Positions 17,770 to 27,609 of a DNA stretch of 64,000 bases are shown piece by piece. The position numbers and the translations under genes were made by a program. The stretch comes from an uncultured bacterium (GTDB lineage Bacteria; CSSED10-310; CALFER01). The DNA lies in NCBI GenBank assembly GCA_937951895.1, contig CALFER010000102.1, positions 152,410-216,409 on the forward strand, given 5' to 3'. Under the pieces are notes generated by a model, which did no database searches, was not told the origin of the DNA, and saw nothing but the letters and a program-made list of their open reading frames with translations. Numbering within the stretch: position 1 is the first letter of the stretch; every line of letters begins with the position of its first letter.

Positions 17770-18732
17770 ATGAAGTCATTGTGGCGTTGCTGTGTTTGGG
17801 TCATCTTGATCAGTGCTCTCACTCAGGTCGCTTCAGCTAAAATCGATATCAACACGGCATCCGCCGCGGAGTTGGAATCATTGCCGAGAATCGGCCCGGG
17901 ACTGGCTCAGACGATCGTGGATTATCGAGAGCAGCACGGTCCTTTCCGTTCAATCGAAGAAATAAAAAACGTACCCAGAATCGGCGACAAAATTTATAGT
18001 GAGATCAAGGATCTCATTACAGCCGGAGGAACAGGCAGCAAGTCTTCTCCGAAAAAAGAACCGATGGTGAATGCCAGCGCAGAAGATGCGGATACGATGA
18101 AGCCGATCCAGAAGATTGCCGAGGTGCCGCCAACACCTGTTCCGACCGTATCGATCGATGAGGTAACGGCTGCGTTCGCAAATGAACCGACGATTCAGGA
18201 AGTTCAAGATGCGGCCATTCGATTCGCGGAAGTCGATCCGCAGCGCTTCGCTTCCTGGCGGAGCGGCGTGAGAAACCGAGCGCTTCTTCCCGACACATTT
18301 CAGGTAAGTGTCGGTCATGATACCGATGATGATACGGATTACTCGAAATCCAAAACGATAAGCCTGTCGGGCAATACCGTTACAGTCGGGCCGGATGATG
18401 AGACATGGGGTCATGATACGGACGATGATTGGGATTACGAACTCCGCATGAAATGGAATCTGCAGGATTACGTCTTCAACCCGGACATGCTGCGGGTCAG
18501 TGCCGAGACCCAGGATCAGGTCGAGTTTCGTCAGTCTGTTCTCACTGATGTCACAAAACTCTTCTTTGATCGCAAACGCTTGAAGGCAGAAATGATCCTG
18601 GACCCGCGTGTGGATGTGCCAACCCAGATTAAACGCCAGTTGCGGCTCGAAGAAATTACGGCATCACTGGATTCTATGACCGGTGGTTTTTTCAGCGATG
18701 AGATCCGAAAACGCACAGCTCCGGTCGAATAG
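17770..18732 (+). CDS. Secreted ComEA-type HhH protein with the same novel C-terminal domain
   Basis: 320 residues. The ATG at 17770 follows AAGGAG and starts 1 nt after the previous stop codon. Signal peptide (VILISALTQVASA), then a ComEA-type helix-hairpin-helix pair (KIDINTASAAELESLPRIG; VPRIGDKIYSEI), a low-complexity linker, and a C-terminal domain from about residue 165: LPDTFQVSVGHDTDDDTDYS, TVGPDDETW and RLEEITASLDSMTGG. That region aligns with the C-terminus of the preceding propeller protein. The HhH part suggests DNA binding or a structural interaction at the cell surface. Co-translation with the neighbour is likely. Confidence 0.78.
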   Translation: MKSLWRCCVWVILISALTQVASAKIDINTASAAELESLPRIGPGLAQTIVDYREQHGPFRSIEEIKNVPRIGDKIYSEIKDLITAGGTGSKSSPKKEPMVNASAEDADTMKPIQKIAEVPPTPVPTVSIDEVTAAFANEPTIQEVQDAAIRFAEVDPQRFASWRSGVRNRALLPDTFQVSVGHDTDDDTDYSKSKTISLSGNTVTVGPDDETWGHDTDDDWDYELRMKWNLQDYVFNPDMLRVSAETQDQVEFRQSVLTDVTKLFFDRKRLKAEMILDPRVDVPTQIKRQLRLEEITASLDSMTGGFFSDEIRKRTAPVE

Positions 18733-18754
18733 TCCGGAAAGCGAGGCTGAGACA

Positions 18755-21700
18755 ATGAAGCACGCATGGAGCTTTTCAATCGTTCTTTTCTCTGCCGTCC
18801 TCCTGAGTCTGGCAGGATGCAGTCCGGATTCCGAGACTGGTTTCCAGGATGAGCATTCAAAGACGTCCGTTTCACCTCAGATCATCGCATCCGGCCTGAA
18901 TTTTCCCTGGGGACTTGAATTCATCACCAATCCAGACGTGGATGGAACCGGAGAAGGAAGTGTGCTGCCTCGGGGGCAATTGCTGGTTGCAAACAGGGGT
19001 ATCGCCGGTGGGTATGCCCATTCGGTGGTTCGAGTCGACCCCATCGCTGGAAGCATTGCTGTGTATTCGGATCAAGCTCGTCGGGATCGCCGGGGATGGC
19101 CGGCAACCGATTCTCCGATGGACGTGGCGTTCTGGGGATCGTTCGCATGGATTGCGAACGATGCGGGTGGGCTTGGAACCATAGCGGCCACAGATCCCAA
19201 TCCATCCAGGCAGCCGAACGGCCCGACGGGATCTCCGGGAGACCCCGTTGATGGACCAACCGGTACCGGTGTGTTCGGTTCCGATGATTTTGGCTTCGTC
19301 GTCATGTCCATCAATCCAGAAGAGTATGATGAGAACGTTTCACTGAACAATAAAATCGAAGTCGTGTTCTCCCAGTCGGTCGATCCGAATACAATCACCT
19401 CATCCACATTCAAGGTGGAAGTGCACGCGAGCGATTTGACTCCGGATCCCCCGGATCCCCGCGGGCGATTCCTCTTTTCTGACGACTATACACGTGTTGA
19501 GTTCGATTATGAGGGATCACTCTATGAATCAACAACTTATCGCATTACGCTGGACTCGGATATCACGAATCAGAGCGGAGTCGAGCTGGATGGCAATCTG
19601 GATAGCCCGGGACCCGACGACTTTGTCAGTTATTTCTCAACGGGATCCGGAAACCCCCGGGTTGTCTGGGTGGATCCAGGCAACGGAGCGACTCAGGTGC
19701 CAGTCGATACCGATATCGAAGTCGGTTTCTCGGAACCGATCCGTAACACCTCGGTGACGACCAGTTCGTTCTATGTGTTGGACTCGGAAGGCGATCGCAT
19801 CGATGCGGAAGTTACGGTTTACCCGGATAAAACGCGCGCAATCCTTGTGCCCGATACCAATCTGAACCTCAATCAGTCCTACACCGTTCATGTGACGACA
19901 CGTGTGGTCGATCTGGCGGGGAATCCGTTGGATCAGCAACCCGGAGGATACCCGGACGCGTTCATGAGCGCATTCAGCACAGGCGCTGCCGATACGAGTG
20001 CCCCGCGCGTGACACAGATCACTCCCGCCAACGGGGCTCAGAATGTCGATTCTCGCCCAACGATCACGGCAGTATTCTCGGAACCGATCGCACCATCGAG
20101 CCGCATCGGCCAATACTTCCTTCTGACCGGTCCTGCCGGACAGATATCAGGAGCAGTTTCCTGGAATTCGGATACCGAACTCCAGTTCATCCCGGCATAT
20201 GATCTGCCCGAGAGCGGCACTTTTACGATCACGATTTCCGATGTATTGACGGATATGACCAATCTGTCCCTGGATGGAAACGGTGATGGCTTTGCCGGTG
20301 GTAACTTCTCCAGTGTGTTCTCGACGGGCTCCGAAGGCCTCTATGTCATCTCATCGTATCCGGCAGACGGTAATGCCGGAATCAGTATCAGTACCATTGT
20401 TTATGTGAATTTCTCGAAAGCCGTCAATCCGTCAACCATCAACACTCAAACATTCACGCTCGCCCGCGAATCCATGCCGGATCAGCCGATTCCCGCTACG
20501 GTGTTCGCCAATCAGGGAAACATGGGTGCGACGTTGCGACCGGATGCATATCTGAGCGAAGATACGGCTTATATAATCCGTGTTTCGAGTGAGGTAACCG
20601 ATCCAGCTGGAAATCCCCTCGATCAGATCCCCGGGCTTCCTCTGGATGCGTTCTCGGCCAGATTTGTCACCGGAGGCGAAGATAATACTCCTCCATGTAT
20701 CATATCGATTCAGCCGACGGACGGAGCGACGGGAATCACCGTCAGCACGACGGTTACAGCAACCTTCGGTGAACCCATCAATCCTGCATCCGTAACTCCG
20801 GCGACGTTTACTGTAACGGGCCCTGGCGGAACTATTCCGGGCGACATTTCCTTCACTCAAGGCAATGCAGCCATTGTTTTCACTCCCTCGGCCGATCTGG
20901 AGGCGTCTCAGACCTATACAATCCGAGTGACAACCGGTGTCGTTGATACGAGTGGGAACGCACTCGATGGTGATTGTAATGGAACGACCGGGCCGGATTT
21001 CACCTCATCGTTCACAACCGGAGTCGGCGGTGTCGTCATCAATGAAGCCGTGGTCGATCCGCAGCAGGACTGGAGTGATTCCGAAGGAGGGGACGGCATC
21101 GCATTCAACAACACACCCGGAACCGGATCCATCACGACATCGGACGAGTGGATCGAGCTGTATAATGCCTCGAATCAGTCTCTCGATATCACCAATTGGA
21201 AACTGGAGATGGTTGACACATCGCCCGAGACTCACGTGATCGGAAGCGGAAGCGGAACTGAAGTGTATTATCCGGCTTCGTCCACCTCGAGTAACTTCCA
21301 GCCGGGCAGTTATCTGATCATTGGTAATCCTGTCGGCAGCAACAACAACTCCTGTTATTTTATTCTGAAGGATGCCCAGGACAGAGTGATTGATGATGTG
21401 GAAATCGGCGATGATCTTGAAGGGGACGGAGAAGGGGATGGCGCACCGGAAGCAGGGGAAGACGGAGGCGCGACTGGAGTCAACGATGAAGCTATCGCGC
21501 GTTCACCGAATGCATTTGACTCCGAGAACGATATCGCTGATTTCGTCAAACAGGAAGCGACCATCGGCCGGGACAATTCGGCCAGCAAGAGTGGGATGGC
21601 GTCACGGGGTCGGATGTCCAGCGACACGATTCTCGAGGGAATGTCGGGCATCGTCGCGGCCGGAATCGCTCCGGATGACCCGAGCCCCTACAATTATCTG

Positions 21701-22261
21701 TACTTTGCGACTCAGACACGGCGCGAGATCGTGTATGCGATCGATTTCGATGATGGCATCTATCATGTCCTCACCGGCATAGAATCTCCCCGGGGACTGG
21801 AGTTCATTCAAGATCGGGATGAGTCCGGTAATCCGCTGCCTGGACAGGGGTGGCTGTATGTCCTGAACCCCGAGGACGGCAATCTCCTGCGGGCCCGTTT
21901 CGTTCCAAACGGCCCTGTCGGCGCATACGGGACAGAGGCGAATGTCGAAAATCGCGGTCGTGACGCAATGATCTATTATACCTATGAAGACCTCTTCGAC
22001 CCGGTCGGTATCGCCTATTCGCAACAGCACAACCGCCTTTACATCGCATGCAGAGGCAACGGATACATTCTGGAAATCGATATGGAAGGGCAGCTCACTG
22101 AGATCTTTGACACCGGGTTCGGGATGGATGCGCTGGGCGGAATTGCTGTCGGTGATTTGGGCTCCGGTGAAGTTCTCTTCCTCACCCATACAGGTGGACC
22201 TCGTGTGGATGTCGGCAGCGGTCCCAACGGCGCTATTTACTACTTCGATCCACATCCGTGA
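18755..22261 (+). CDS. Giant lipoprotein: split beta-propeller, five Ig-like (Big_5) repeats and lamin-tail domain
   Basis: 1168 residues from the ATG at 18755. Lipobox LSLAGC puts the lipidated Cys at 22. Residues about 45-175 look like the first blades of an NHL/SMP30-type propeller (PWGLEF, LLVANRG). Residues about 183-745 hold five SbsA/Big_5 Ig-like repeats, each with a P.dG...V...T.....FSEP.. pattern. About 759-890 is a lamin-tail domain (INEAVVDPQQDW, EWIELYN). Residues about 950-1168 return to propeller-like sequence (GIESPRGLEF, LYIACRGNGYILEID), repeating the PWGLEF theme of the N-terminus. Probably anchored in the outer membrane and surface-exposed. Substrate or ligand unknown. Confidence 0.8.
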   Translation: MKHAWSFSIVLFSAVLLSLAGCSPDSETGFQDEHSKTSVSPQIIASGLNFPWGLEFITNPDVDGTGEGSVLPRGQLLVANRGIAGGYAHSVVRVDPIAGSIAVYSDQARRDRRGWPATDSPMDVAFWGSFAWIANDAGGLGTIAATDPNPSRQPNGPTGSPGDPVDGPTGTGVFGSDDFGFVVMSINPEEYDENVSLNNKIEVVFSQSVDPNTITSSTFKVEVHASDLTPDPPDPRGRFLFSDDYTRVEFDYEGSLYESTTYRITLDSDITNQSGVELDGNLDSPGPDDFVSYFSTGSGNPRVVWVDPGNGATQVPVDTDIEVGFSEPIRNTSVTTSSFYVLDSEGDRIDAEVTVYPDKTRAILVPDTNLNLNQSYTVHVTTRVVDLAGNPLDQQPGGYPDAFMSAFSTGAADTSAPRVTQITPANGAQNVDSRPTITAVFSEPIAPSSRIGQYFLLTGPAGQISGAVSWNSDTELQFIPAYDLPESGTFTITISDVLTDMTNLSLDGNGDGFAGGNFSSVFSTGSEGLYVISSYPADGNAGISISTIVYVNFSKAVNPSTINTQTFTLARESMPDQPIPATVFANQGNMGATLRPDAYLSEDTAYIIRVSSEVTDPAGNPLDQIPGLPLDAFSARFVTGGEDNTPPCIISIQPTDGATGITVSTTVTATFGEPINPASVTPATFTVTGPGGTIPGDISFTQGNAAIVFTPSADLEASQTYTIRVTTGVVDTSGNALDGDCNGTTGPDFTSSFTTGVGGVVINEAVVDPQQDWSDSEGGDGIAFNNTPGTGSITTSDEWIELYNASNQSLDITNWKLEMVDTSPETHVIGSGSGTEVYYPASSTSSNFQPGSYLIIGNPVGSNNNSCYFILKDAQDRVIDDVEIGDDLEGDGEGDGAPEAGEDGGATGVNDEAIARSPNAFDSENDIADFVKQEATIGRDNSASKSGMASRGRMSSDTILEGMSGIVAAGIAPDDPSPYNYLYFATQTRREIVYAIDFDDGIYHVLTGIESPRGLEFIQDRDESGNPLPGQGWLYVLNPEDGNLLRARFVPNGPVGAYGTEANVENRGRDAMIYYTYEDLFDPVGIAYSQQHNRLYIACRGNGYILEIDMEGQLTEIFDTGFGMDALGGIAVGDLGSGEVLFLTHTGGPRVDVGSGPNGAIYYFDPHP
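19303..20990 (+). repeat. Five tandem Ig-like (Big_5) coding repeats
   Basis: Five units of about 100-115 codons inside the giant lipoprotein. They begin near VMSINPEEYDENV, RVVWVDPGNGATQV, RVTQITPANGAQNV, YVISSYPADGNAGI and CIISIQPTDGATGI. Each continues with a variant of V.FSEP....(S/T)..F.(V/L). They form an extended stalk or binding surface. Confidence 0.8.
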
Positions 22262-22286
22262 TCGTTGATCAGATGGGAGACGGTTC

Positions 22287-22769
22287 ATGAAACTCGATAC
22301 AGTTCGGATTCAAAAACCGGATGATATGAATTTTGTTTTCGGGATGTCTCATTTTATTAAAACCGTCGAGGACATCCATGAGGCGATCGTTCAGACAAAT
22401 CCGTCAATGAAGTTTGGAATTTCGTTTTGTGAGGCAAGCGGACCCTGCCTGATCCGCCTCTCCGGAAATGATCCGGATCTGATAAAAATCGCATCTCAGA
22501 ATGCAGAAGCAGTGCGCGCAGGACATACATTTTTCATCTTTGTCGATCAAGGATTTCCATTGAACATCCTGAATGCAGTGAAGAACCTTCCCGAGGTCTG
22601 TTCGATCTTCTGTGCAACCGCCAACCCAACCAAGGTCATTATCGCAGACGATGACGAGGGGCGAGGTGTGATGGGTGTGATCGATGGATTCATTTCTCGG
22701 GGTGTCGAATCACCCGCCGATCAGGAACAGCGCCGACAATTTTTAAGAAAAATCGGGTATAAATTCTAG
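22287..22769 (+). CDS. Adenosine-specific kinase family protein (PF04008-like)
   Basis: 160 residues. GMSHFIKTVEDIHEA, FGISFCEASGPCLIRLSG, AGHTFFIF, FCATANPT and GRGVMGVIDG match the small adenosine-specific kinase family known from archaea and many bacteria. No signal peptide, so cytoplasmic. The family is only lightly characterised; the kinase activity is taken from its name. Its stop codon overlaps by 4 nt the end of the convergent pilin-operon gene. It follows the giant lipoprotein by 25 nt, possibly on the same transcript. Confidence 0.88.
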   Translation: MKLDTVRIQKPDDMNFVFGMSHFIKTVEDIHEAIVQTNPSMKFGISFCEASGPCLIRLSGNDPDLIKIASQNAEAVRAGHTFFIFVDQGFPLNILNAVKNLPEVCSIFCATANPTKVIIADDDEGRGVMGVIDGFISRGVESPADQEQRRQFLRKIGYKF

Positions 22770-24730
22770 TCCGCGATGGCCAACTCGTTCCATTCGATGA
22801 TATCGAACTGGTAAAATCCGAGATTCTTCAGGAAATCCAGTTTCGTCAAACCATCATTGAAGGAAATGCGGATGGATCCTGCAAGTTGCACATTGGCTCC
22901 GATGATCGGAGCGTGACAGATCACAGCGGCCCCATCATCGACTGGAGCATTCCAGATCAGGATGTCACCTCGTTGCGACATGACCGGTCCCTCGATGATG
23001 GTCCTCGAATGTCTGTCGACAATCAGGATATCACCAGCGGCAGCGAGAGCCGGTGCTCCGGGGTACCCCAGAATTCTCACATGCCATGCTCCATCGTCGA
23101 TCCATTTGTATGCAGGTAACCCGATGCAGGCATCAGGATCCGTGGCCGGCTTCAGCGGAAATCCACAGAATCGAACGATTCGCCCGTCCCGCCCCGACGA
23201 GTACTCCCGCCATCGCCCCGGATGCGCTTGATTCTCCCATCCCCGATCTCGAAGATCGATGCCTGTTTCAGAGATCAGGCATCCGTTAAGAATCAATTCC
23301 GAATCCGGAGTATCAACCCGAAAACAACCTCGATCAGGGAAATCACGATCACCCTCGGCCTTCCTGATGTAAAACACCAGGGGATCGAGCGCATGACCAT
23401 CCTCGGTGAACCGGCCTACCCGAATCTCGAGTCTTTGAGACCCCAAATGATGTGAAACGAATTGATTTGACGGGTCGTTGATGTAATCGGAAAACTCGTC
23501 CCAGGATGCGAACACAGTCCCGAGATTCGTTCTTCTCCCAACTTCGGGACTCTGCGCCGCAATGCTCTCGAGGGCTTCAAAGTCGAGTTCAGGGAAATCA
23601 ATTCGGAACAGGTCCGGGGTGCTTCGAGAGAGCGTCTGAGGCATATCGCCGGTTTCTGAATCCCCGTCTGATCCTTCTGCTGAAACAGCGAATGCCTCCA
23701 GAGAATTCTTTGCCGGTGTTGAATGTGTCACCCACAGACCATTGAAGCCTTCTTCGCAGTCCAAACGCGATGAGCAATCGACGACGTCTGAAATCGAGCG
23801 AACCTGGCCGTTCCGGCACACGCAAAATGGGAGAAAATAAAAAGAATCCAAAGAGGATACAGAGTTTCGGACGGATAGCCAGTCACATGGATAGAAGGGA
23901 TCCTGTATGTCGAATCGCGCGACCCGTTCAAAACTTCGCTCCAACGACAGGTTTCCACAGACGGCTTCGCGCCCGAATTGTTCGGAGTTCCCGGAGTCGA
24001 GAGTCTTCCGCAGTGACGTTAAGGAAGATGTCATCAGATTACCGATGAGTTGGCCATCGATGATGGAAACATCGACGACACGCGACGTTTTCTGAGCAGT
24101 TCCAGCAACAACGCGATCTCCAATCAGACAGATCCCGTTTGAAAAGAAAGGGCCAGGTAACTCAACGGAGCTATCGTTGAGTTCAAAGAGAGAAAAAGCT
24201 TTGCCGGCGAAAATCACATAGTCGTCGGGGTAAATGTGGGCTCGAATCAAGCAGGTTCTATGAGCGGTTGCCGAGCCATATTGCGCCTGTACGCGGATCT
24301 TGAAAAGACCATTCCAGCGAGGGAAAGGAACATCGTCTCGAAAGTGTTCAGGCTCAACCCAGGTTCGGAAACCTGCTCCCGCAACCAGGGATTGAAGCGT
24401 GCAGATTTGGTTCTTCGTTCCGGAGTTGTTCCGGATATCGGCAATCGCTTCGATCGACCGATCTGAGCGATCACGAAAATGGGACTTTCTTTGCGCATCG
24501 ATTGGCGGGCAGATGGCGCGAGGAATCGGCATGAGATCGGGATCCGAAAAATCCACAACGCCGCTTAGCCATCGGGTTCTCGAGAGTCGATTGAACGTGT
24601 AATAAAGCGCTGAATCGGCAGTCGAATCCGCGATCAAACGGTGTTCTGTGTCCCACGACACCCTGCTGATTCCCGCACAGATCCCGATGATCGCGATGAG
24701 GATCGCAAGGATGCCGCCCGCGCTTCGCAT
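22766..24730 (-). CDS. PilX-like last protein of minor-pilin operon
   Basis: 654 residues. An N-terminal hydrophobic helix (ILAILIAIIGICAGIS) is followed by a DSALYYTFNRLSRTRWL segment like the N-terminus of PilX-type proteins. The rest is beta-rich with no recognised domain. It lacks a GFxLxE prepilin motif, as PilX-type proteins often do. It starts 2 nt after the preceding large prepilin gene and ends the run of four. Its size is several times that of a usual PilX (about 200 residues), so most of it is lineage-specific. Assignment rests on position and N-terminus. Confidence 0.6.
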   Translation of the reverse strand: MRSAGGILAILIAIIGICAGISRVSWDTEHRLIADSTADSALYYTFNRLSRTRWLSGVVDFSDPDLMPIPRAICPPIDAQRKSHFRDRSDRSIEAIADIRNNSGTKNQICTLQSLVAGAGFRTWVEPEHFRDDVPFPRWNGLFKIRVQAQYGSATAHRTCLIRAHIYPDDYVIFAGKAFSLFELNDSSVELPGPFFSNGICLIGDRVVAGTAQKTSRVVDVSIIDGQLIGNLMTSSLTSLRKTLDSGNSEQFGREAVCGNLSLERSFERVARFDIQDPFYPCDWLSVRNSVSSLDSFYFLPFCVCRNGQVRSISDVVDCSSRLDCEEGFNGLWVTHSTPAKNSLEAFAVSAEGSDGDSETGDMPQTLSRSTPDLFRIDFPELDFEALESIAAQSPEVGRRTNLGTVFASWDEFSDYINDPSNQFVSHHLGSQRLEIRVGRFTEDGHALDPLVFYIRKAEGDRDFPDRGCFRVDTPDSELILNGCLISETGIDLRDRGWENQAHPGRWREYSSGRDGRIVRFCGFPLKPATDPDACIGLPAYKWIDDGAWHVRILGYPGAPALAAAGDILIVDRHSRTIIEGPVMSQRGDILIWNAPVDDGAAVICHAPIIGANVQLAGSIRISFNDGLTKLDFLKNLGFYQFDIIEWNELAIAD

Positions 24731-24732
24731 GA

Positions 24733-27582
24733 TTACTGCGGGGTGTCTCCGCTTGCAGCACGATCCCTGAGGATATCGAACATCCCCGCAGAGCCGGATC
24801 CTCGGTTGATGTAAGGAGTTGGTAACACCGGCGGAGTCCCGGTCTTTGTGTTCTTTGTGGAGGTCAGGCAGTTAACCGGGAAACCGATCTGAAGGAAGCA
24901 GATATCATCCGGGAAACTTGTAAATCCGGTACACGGCTCGGGAATCAGTGCCAGACGATAGGCAAAAACAGAGCCTTGCTGGATCATGAATGCGAGATTG
25001 ATGATGGCGTACTGAGCTCCATTCCTCTGGACGTTGAACGAATCGATTGCCTGTGAGTATGCGAGCGGAGTCGGAGTCGTGAGAGGGAAGATGATACCTG
25101 AGCACGACGAGAGTGTATCGATCGAACTGCAATCAGTGCCGGTCGTTGCGAAATTCGAGATATGATGATAGGGCGGGTTGGACATCGCCGCAAATCGATC
25201 ATGAATATCCGAGGTGATCGAATACGCTGATAGCCCGAATCTACCGGAGTATGGAATGGAGAGCGGCGGATTACAGATCGAACTGGAGAAACCGGAGGAT
25301 GAATTGGGGACGATTTTTAAACTACCCAGATTTGAGAGCACAATGATATCCGGTGGAACTGTCGCTTCAGACATGATGTGACCAGAGGCGATCTTGACGG
25401 GGTACTCGGATCCGGAAAAAAGCATCGAAGGCCCGGTCTGATAAAATTCATTCCATGGAGAATGCAGCGCGTTGTACAGTCGGTTGAAGACGATGAGCTG
25501 AGGATTCGACCCGGTACTGTTCGTGATCGCCGCCAGATCGGAATATCCATCTCCATCGAAATCTGCGGCTTCAAGATCAACGATTTTGACATTAACGGGC
25601 GATGTATAACGGAAAAACCCGACATCCACAATATTGCCACACTGTGTCAGAACACTGAGAATCGAGATTGTGCTCTGTTTGTTGACGCTGTCATACGTTG
25701 AGACGAATATCTCCGGGTACAAGGTCGTCACGTTTTCGCCATCGTAGTTGATATCGCCAACGGCAATAGCTGAAATAGTCGAGTTGGTCGATCCAACACG
25801 CGCAGAACCGCCCGACACGAAACCATCGATCGACGTGAATGGCATATGATTCATGTAATAGAGGTTCGGATTGAGATTCGGAGGCGAGTCGATGGCATAG
25901 ATCAGATCATTCCAGCGATCCGGTGCCGTCGCCAGATCACAGAAATTGGCTGAAACCATGTCGACCACGTTGGCGATCGGATCGAGGTTCAGCAGGTACG
26001 GGAAACGAAGGGCGTTGTCACACAGGTCGGTCAGATTGATCTGTGTATGGTCAAGAGAAAACGCAATCAGTGCATTGCGGGATCCGACAATGATCTCATC
26101 ACGGTTGAACACATTCCCGTCAGGAGTAGGTGTCGGTGTTTCCGTCAGGATGGGCGTCGGCGTGTCGGTCGCCAGGGGTGTATTCGATGGAGTGCCAGGT
26201 CCGACGGTCGCTGTTCCTGTTGGAGTGTCCGCGGTTGGGGAGGTGGTCGCAGACCCGGTCGGTATCGGAGTCTCAGGGGTGGTCGTGGGGGTTTCTGTCG
26301 GGCCCATCGTCGGTGTTGAGGGGGCGGGCGTTACGGTGACGGGTGTGCGGACGAGGATCGGTGCGCCTTCCAGTTCGAGATTGGGAGGTGTGAGTGTTGT
26401 TGTGAGTGTGAAATCGCGGAAGCGATAGTATTCAGCCGGAGGGGTGGCGTTCGAGCGCGCCAGATTGTTACCCTGTCGAGAGGGTGATCCGACTTCGGTC
26501 GTAATGTTCAGGCCAACCTGTCGGATGATCTGATCGATACGAACTTCTCCCGTAATACGATTTCCGTTGAGATCGTCATTCGGACCTTCCGGTTCGAGAA
26601 CGTGAACCACCGAGTACTCTGGATTATCCAGCAGGAATCGAATTTCTGCGTCGCTCAGGACACCATCTCCGAGATCACCCGACGGTGTATAAGGTGCTGT
26701 CGGATCAGGTGGCTGTCCTCCGCCCCAGTCTCCCCAAAGATCCAAAGGTTCTCCGGGCCAGTCGCCCATTTCCGGATCATCGTTGGGATGGAAATTGTTC
26801 AGAAAATGACCCCAATACACAAACAATGGGTCCGGATAGGATTTACTGGGGTTTGGATAGAGAAATGCGGATCGATCGACAGAACTTCCCGGGATATAAA
26901 TGTTTCCACGCATGTTGGTCGCAATGATCTGTCTTCCGGAATAGGTGTTCGCAATGCCGCTGGCCAGGCTCTTGACACCATAGTATTCTTTGAAAAGAAA
27001 GAAATCGCACGGATTCATGTTGTGCGTCATTCCTGTCTCCGTGCTCGCAATCATGTTCTCCGTGTCCATCTCATTGATGGTCATGTCGCCGTTGAAATCC
27101 AATGAAAACCGGACAACCTCGGCGCCAAACTGATCAGACCCGTAAGCGATATTGCGGTCCCATCCCCAATCATTGTTCGGGGGCGGTTCGATGAGAAGCC
27201 GGATCGGATCGAATTCGCTCAGGGGAGGCAGAGGATTGACGGGGCTTCCGTAGCGATCGAGCTCATTCGTTTTGTCGCGATCGAGATCGGCGACGAACAC
27301 GAGTTCGTAGGGGCCGGCACGAAGGATGCGGGGCTGATCATTTTCCGCGTCCCTGCCGGCACCGATCTGAAGGATGTCTTCACGGAGCGATCGGAGTGCG
27401 TCCTGAGCGGCATTTGCAGCAGCAAGCTCTTCCTGAGTTCCGAAAAGACTATCCTTCGAGCGCATCAGATAGGCATAAACCATTCCCATGATGATGGCGA
27501 AGATGACAATCGAAATGAGCATTTCGATGAGAGAAAAGCCCTGAATGGTTCGTCGCTTCGATTGATGATGCAGTTCAATCAT
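24733..27582 (-). CDS. Giant PilW/PulJ-type prepilin with Thr/Pro linker and VCBS/FG-GAP-like domain
   Basis: 949 residues. The prepilin motif GFSLIEMLISIVIFAIIMG lies near residues 15-33 (cleavage after Gly, conserved Glu5), then a helical region as in PilW/PulJ. Residues about 45-405 are a large pilin-like beta region. About 412-488 are a Thr/Pro-rich linker. Residues about 495-900 contain FG-GAP/VCBS-type units (AVGDINYDG; ADFDGDGYSDLAAI). The product should be inserted at the pilus or pseudopilus tip and expose the C-terminal domain, suggesting adhesion. Canonical PilW is about 350 residues. It lies third in the minor-pilin operon. Confidence 0.82.
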   Translation of the reverse strand: MIELHHQSKRRTIQGFSLIEMLISIVIFAIIMGMVYAYLMRSKDSLFGTQEELAAANAAQDALRSLREDILQIGAGRDAENDQPRILRAGPYELVFVADLDRDKTNELDRYGSPVNPLPPLSEFDPIRLLIEPPPNNDWGWDRNIAYGSDQFGAEVVRFSLDFNGDMTINEMDTENMIASTETGMTHNMNPCDFFLFKEYYGVKSLASGIANTYSGRQIIATNMRGNIYIPGSSVDRSAFLYPNPSKSYPDPLFVYWGHFLNNFHPNDDPEMGDWPGEPLDLWGDWGGGQPPDPTAPYTPSGDLGDGVLSDAEIRFLLDNPEYSVVHVLEPEGPNDDLNGNRITGEVRIDQIIRQVGLNITTEVGSPSRQGNNLARSNATPPAEYYRFRDFTLTTTLTPPNLELEGAPILVRTPVTVTPAPSTPTMGPTETPTTTPETPIPTGSATTSPTADTPTGTATVGPGTPSNTPLATDTPTPILTETPTPTPDGNVFNRDEIIVGSRNALIAFSLDHTQINLTDLCDNALRFPYLLNLDPIANVVDMVSANFCDLATAPDRWNDLIYAIDSPPNLNPNLYYMNHMPFTSIDGFVSGGSARVGSTNSTISAIAVGDINYDGENVTTLYPEIFVSTYDSVNKQSTISILSVLTQCGNIVDVGFFRYTSPVNVKIVDLEAADFDGDGYSDLAAITNSTGSNPQLIVFNRLYNALHSPWNEFYQTGPSMLFSGSEYPVKIASGHIMSEATVPPDIIVLSNLGSLKIVPNSSSGFSSSICNPPLSIPYSGRFGLSAYSITSDIHDRFAAMSNPPYHHISNFATTGTDCSSIDTLSSCSGIIFPLTTPTPLAYSQAIDSFNVQRNGAQYAIINLAFMIQQGSVFAYRLALIPEPCTGFTSFPDDICFLQIGFPVNCLTSTKNTKTGTPPVLPTPYINRGSGSAGMFDILRDRAASGDTPQ
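26118..26345 (-). repeat. Thr/Pro-rich linker in giant prepilin
   Basis: About 75 codons dominated by T, P, S, G and A. It lies in the middle of the protein, unlike the C-terminal linkers of the other secreted proteins in this window. Confidence 0.85.
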
Positions 27583-27609
27583 TTGAACCCCCTTGAACGT
27601 TGCTCGATA

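Noticed and set aside
25946..26428. Gly/Val-rich open frame on the plus strand
   Set aside because: It is the complement of the Thr/Pro linker of the giant prepilin.
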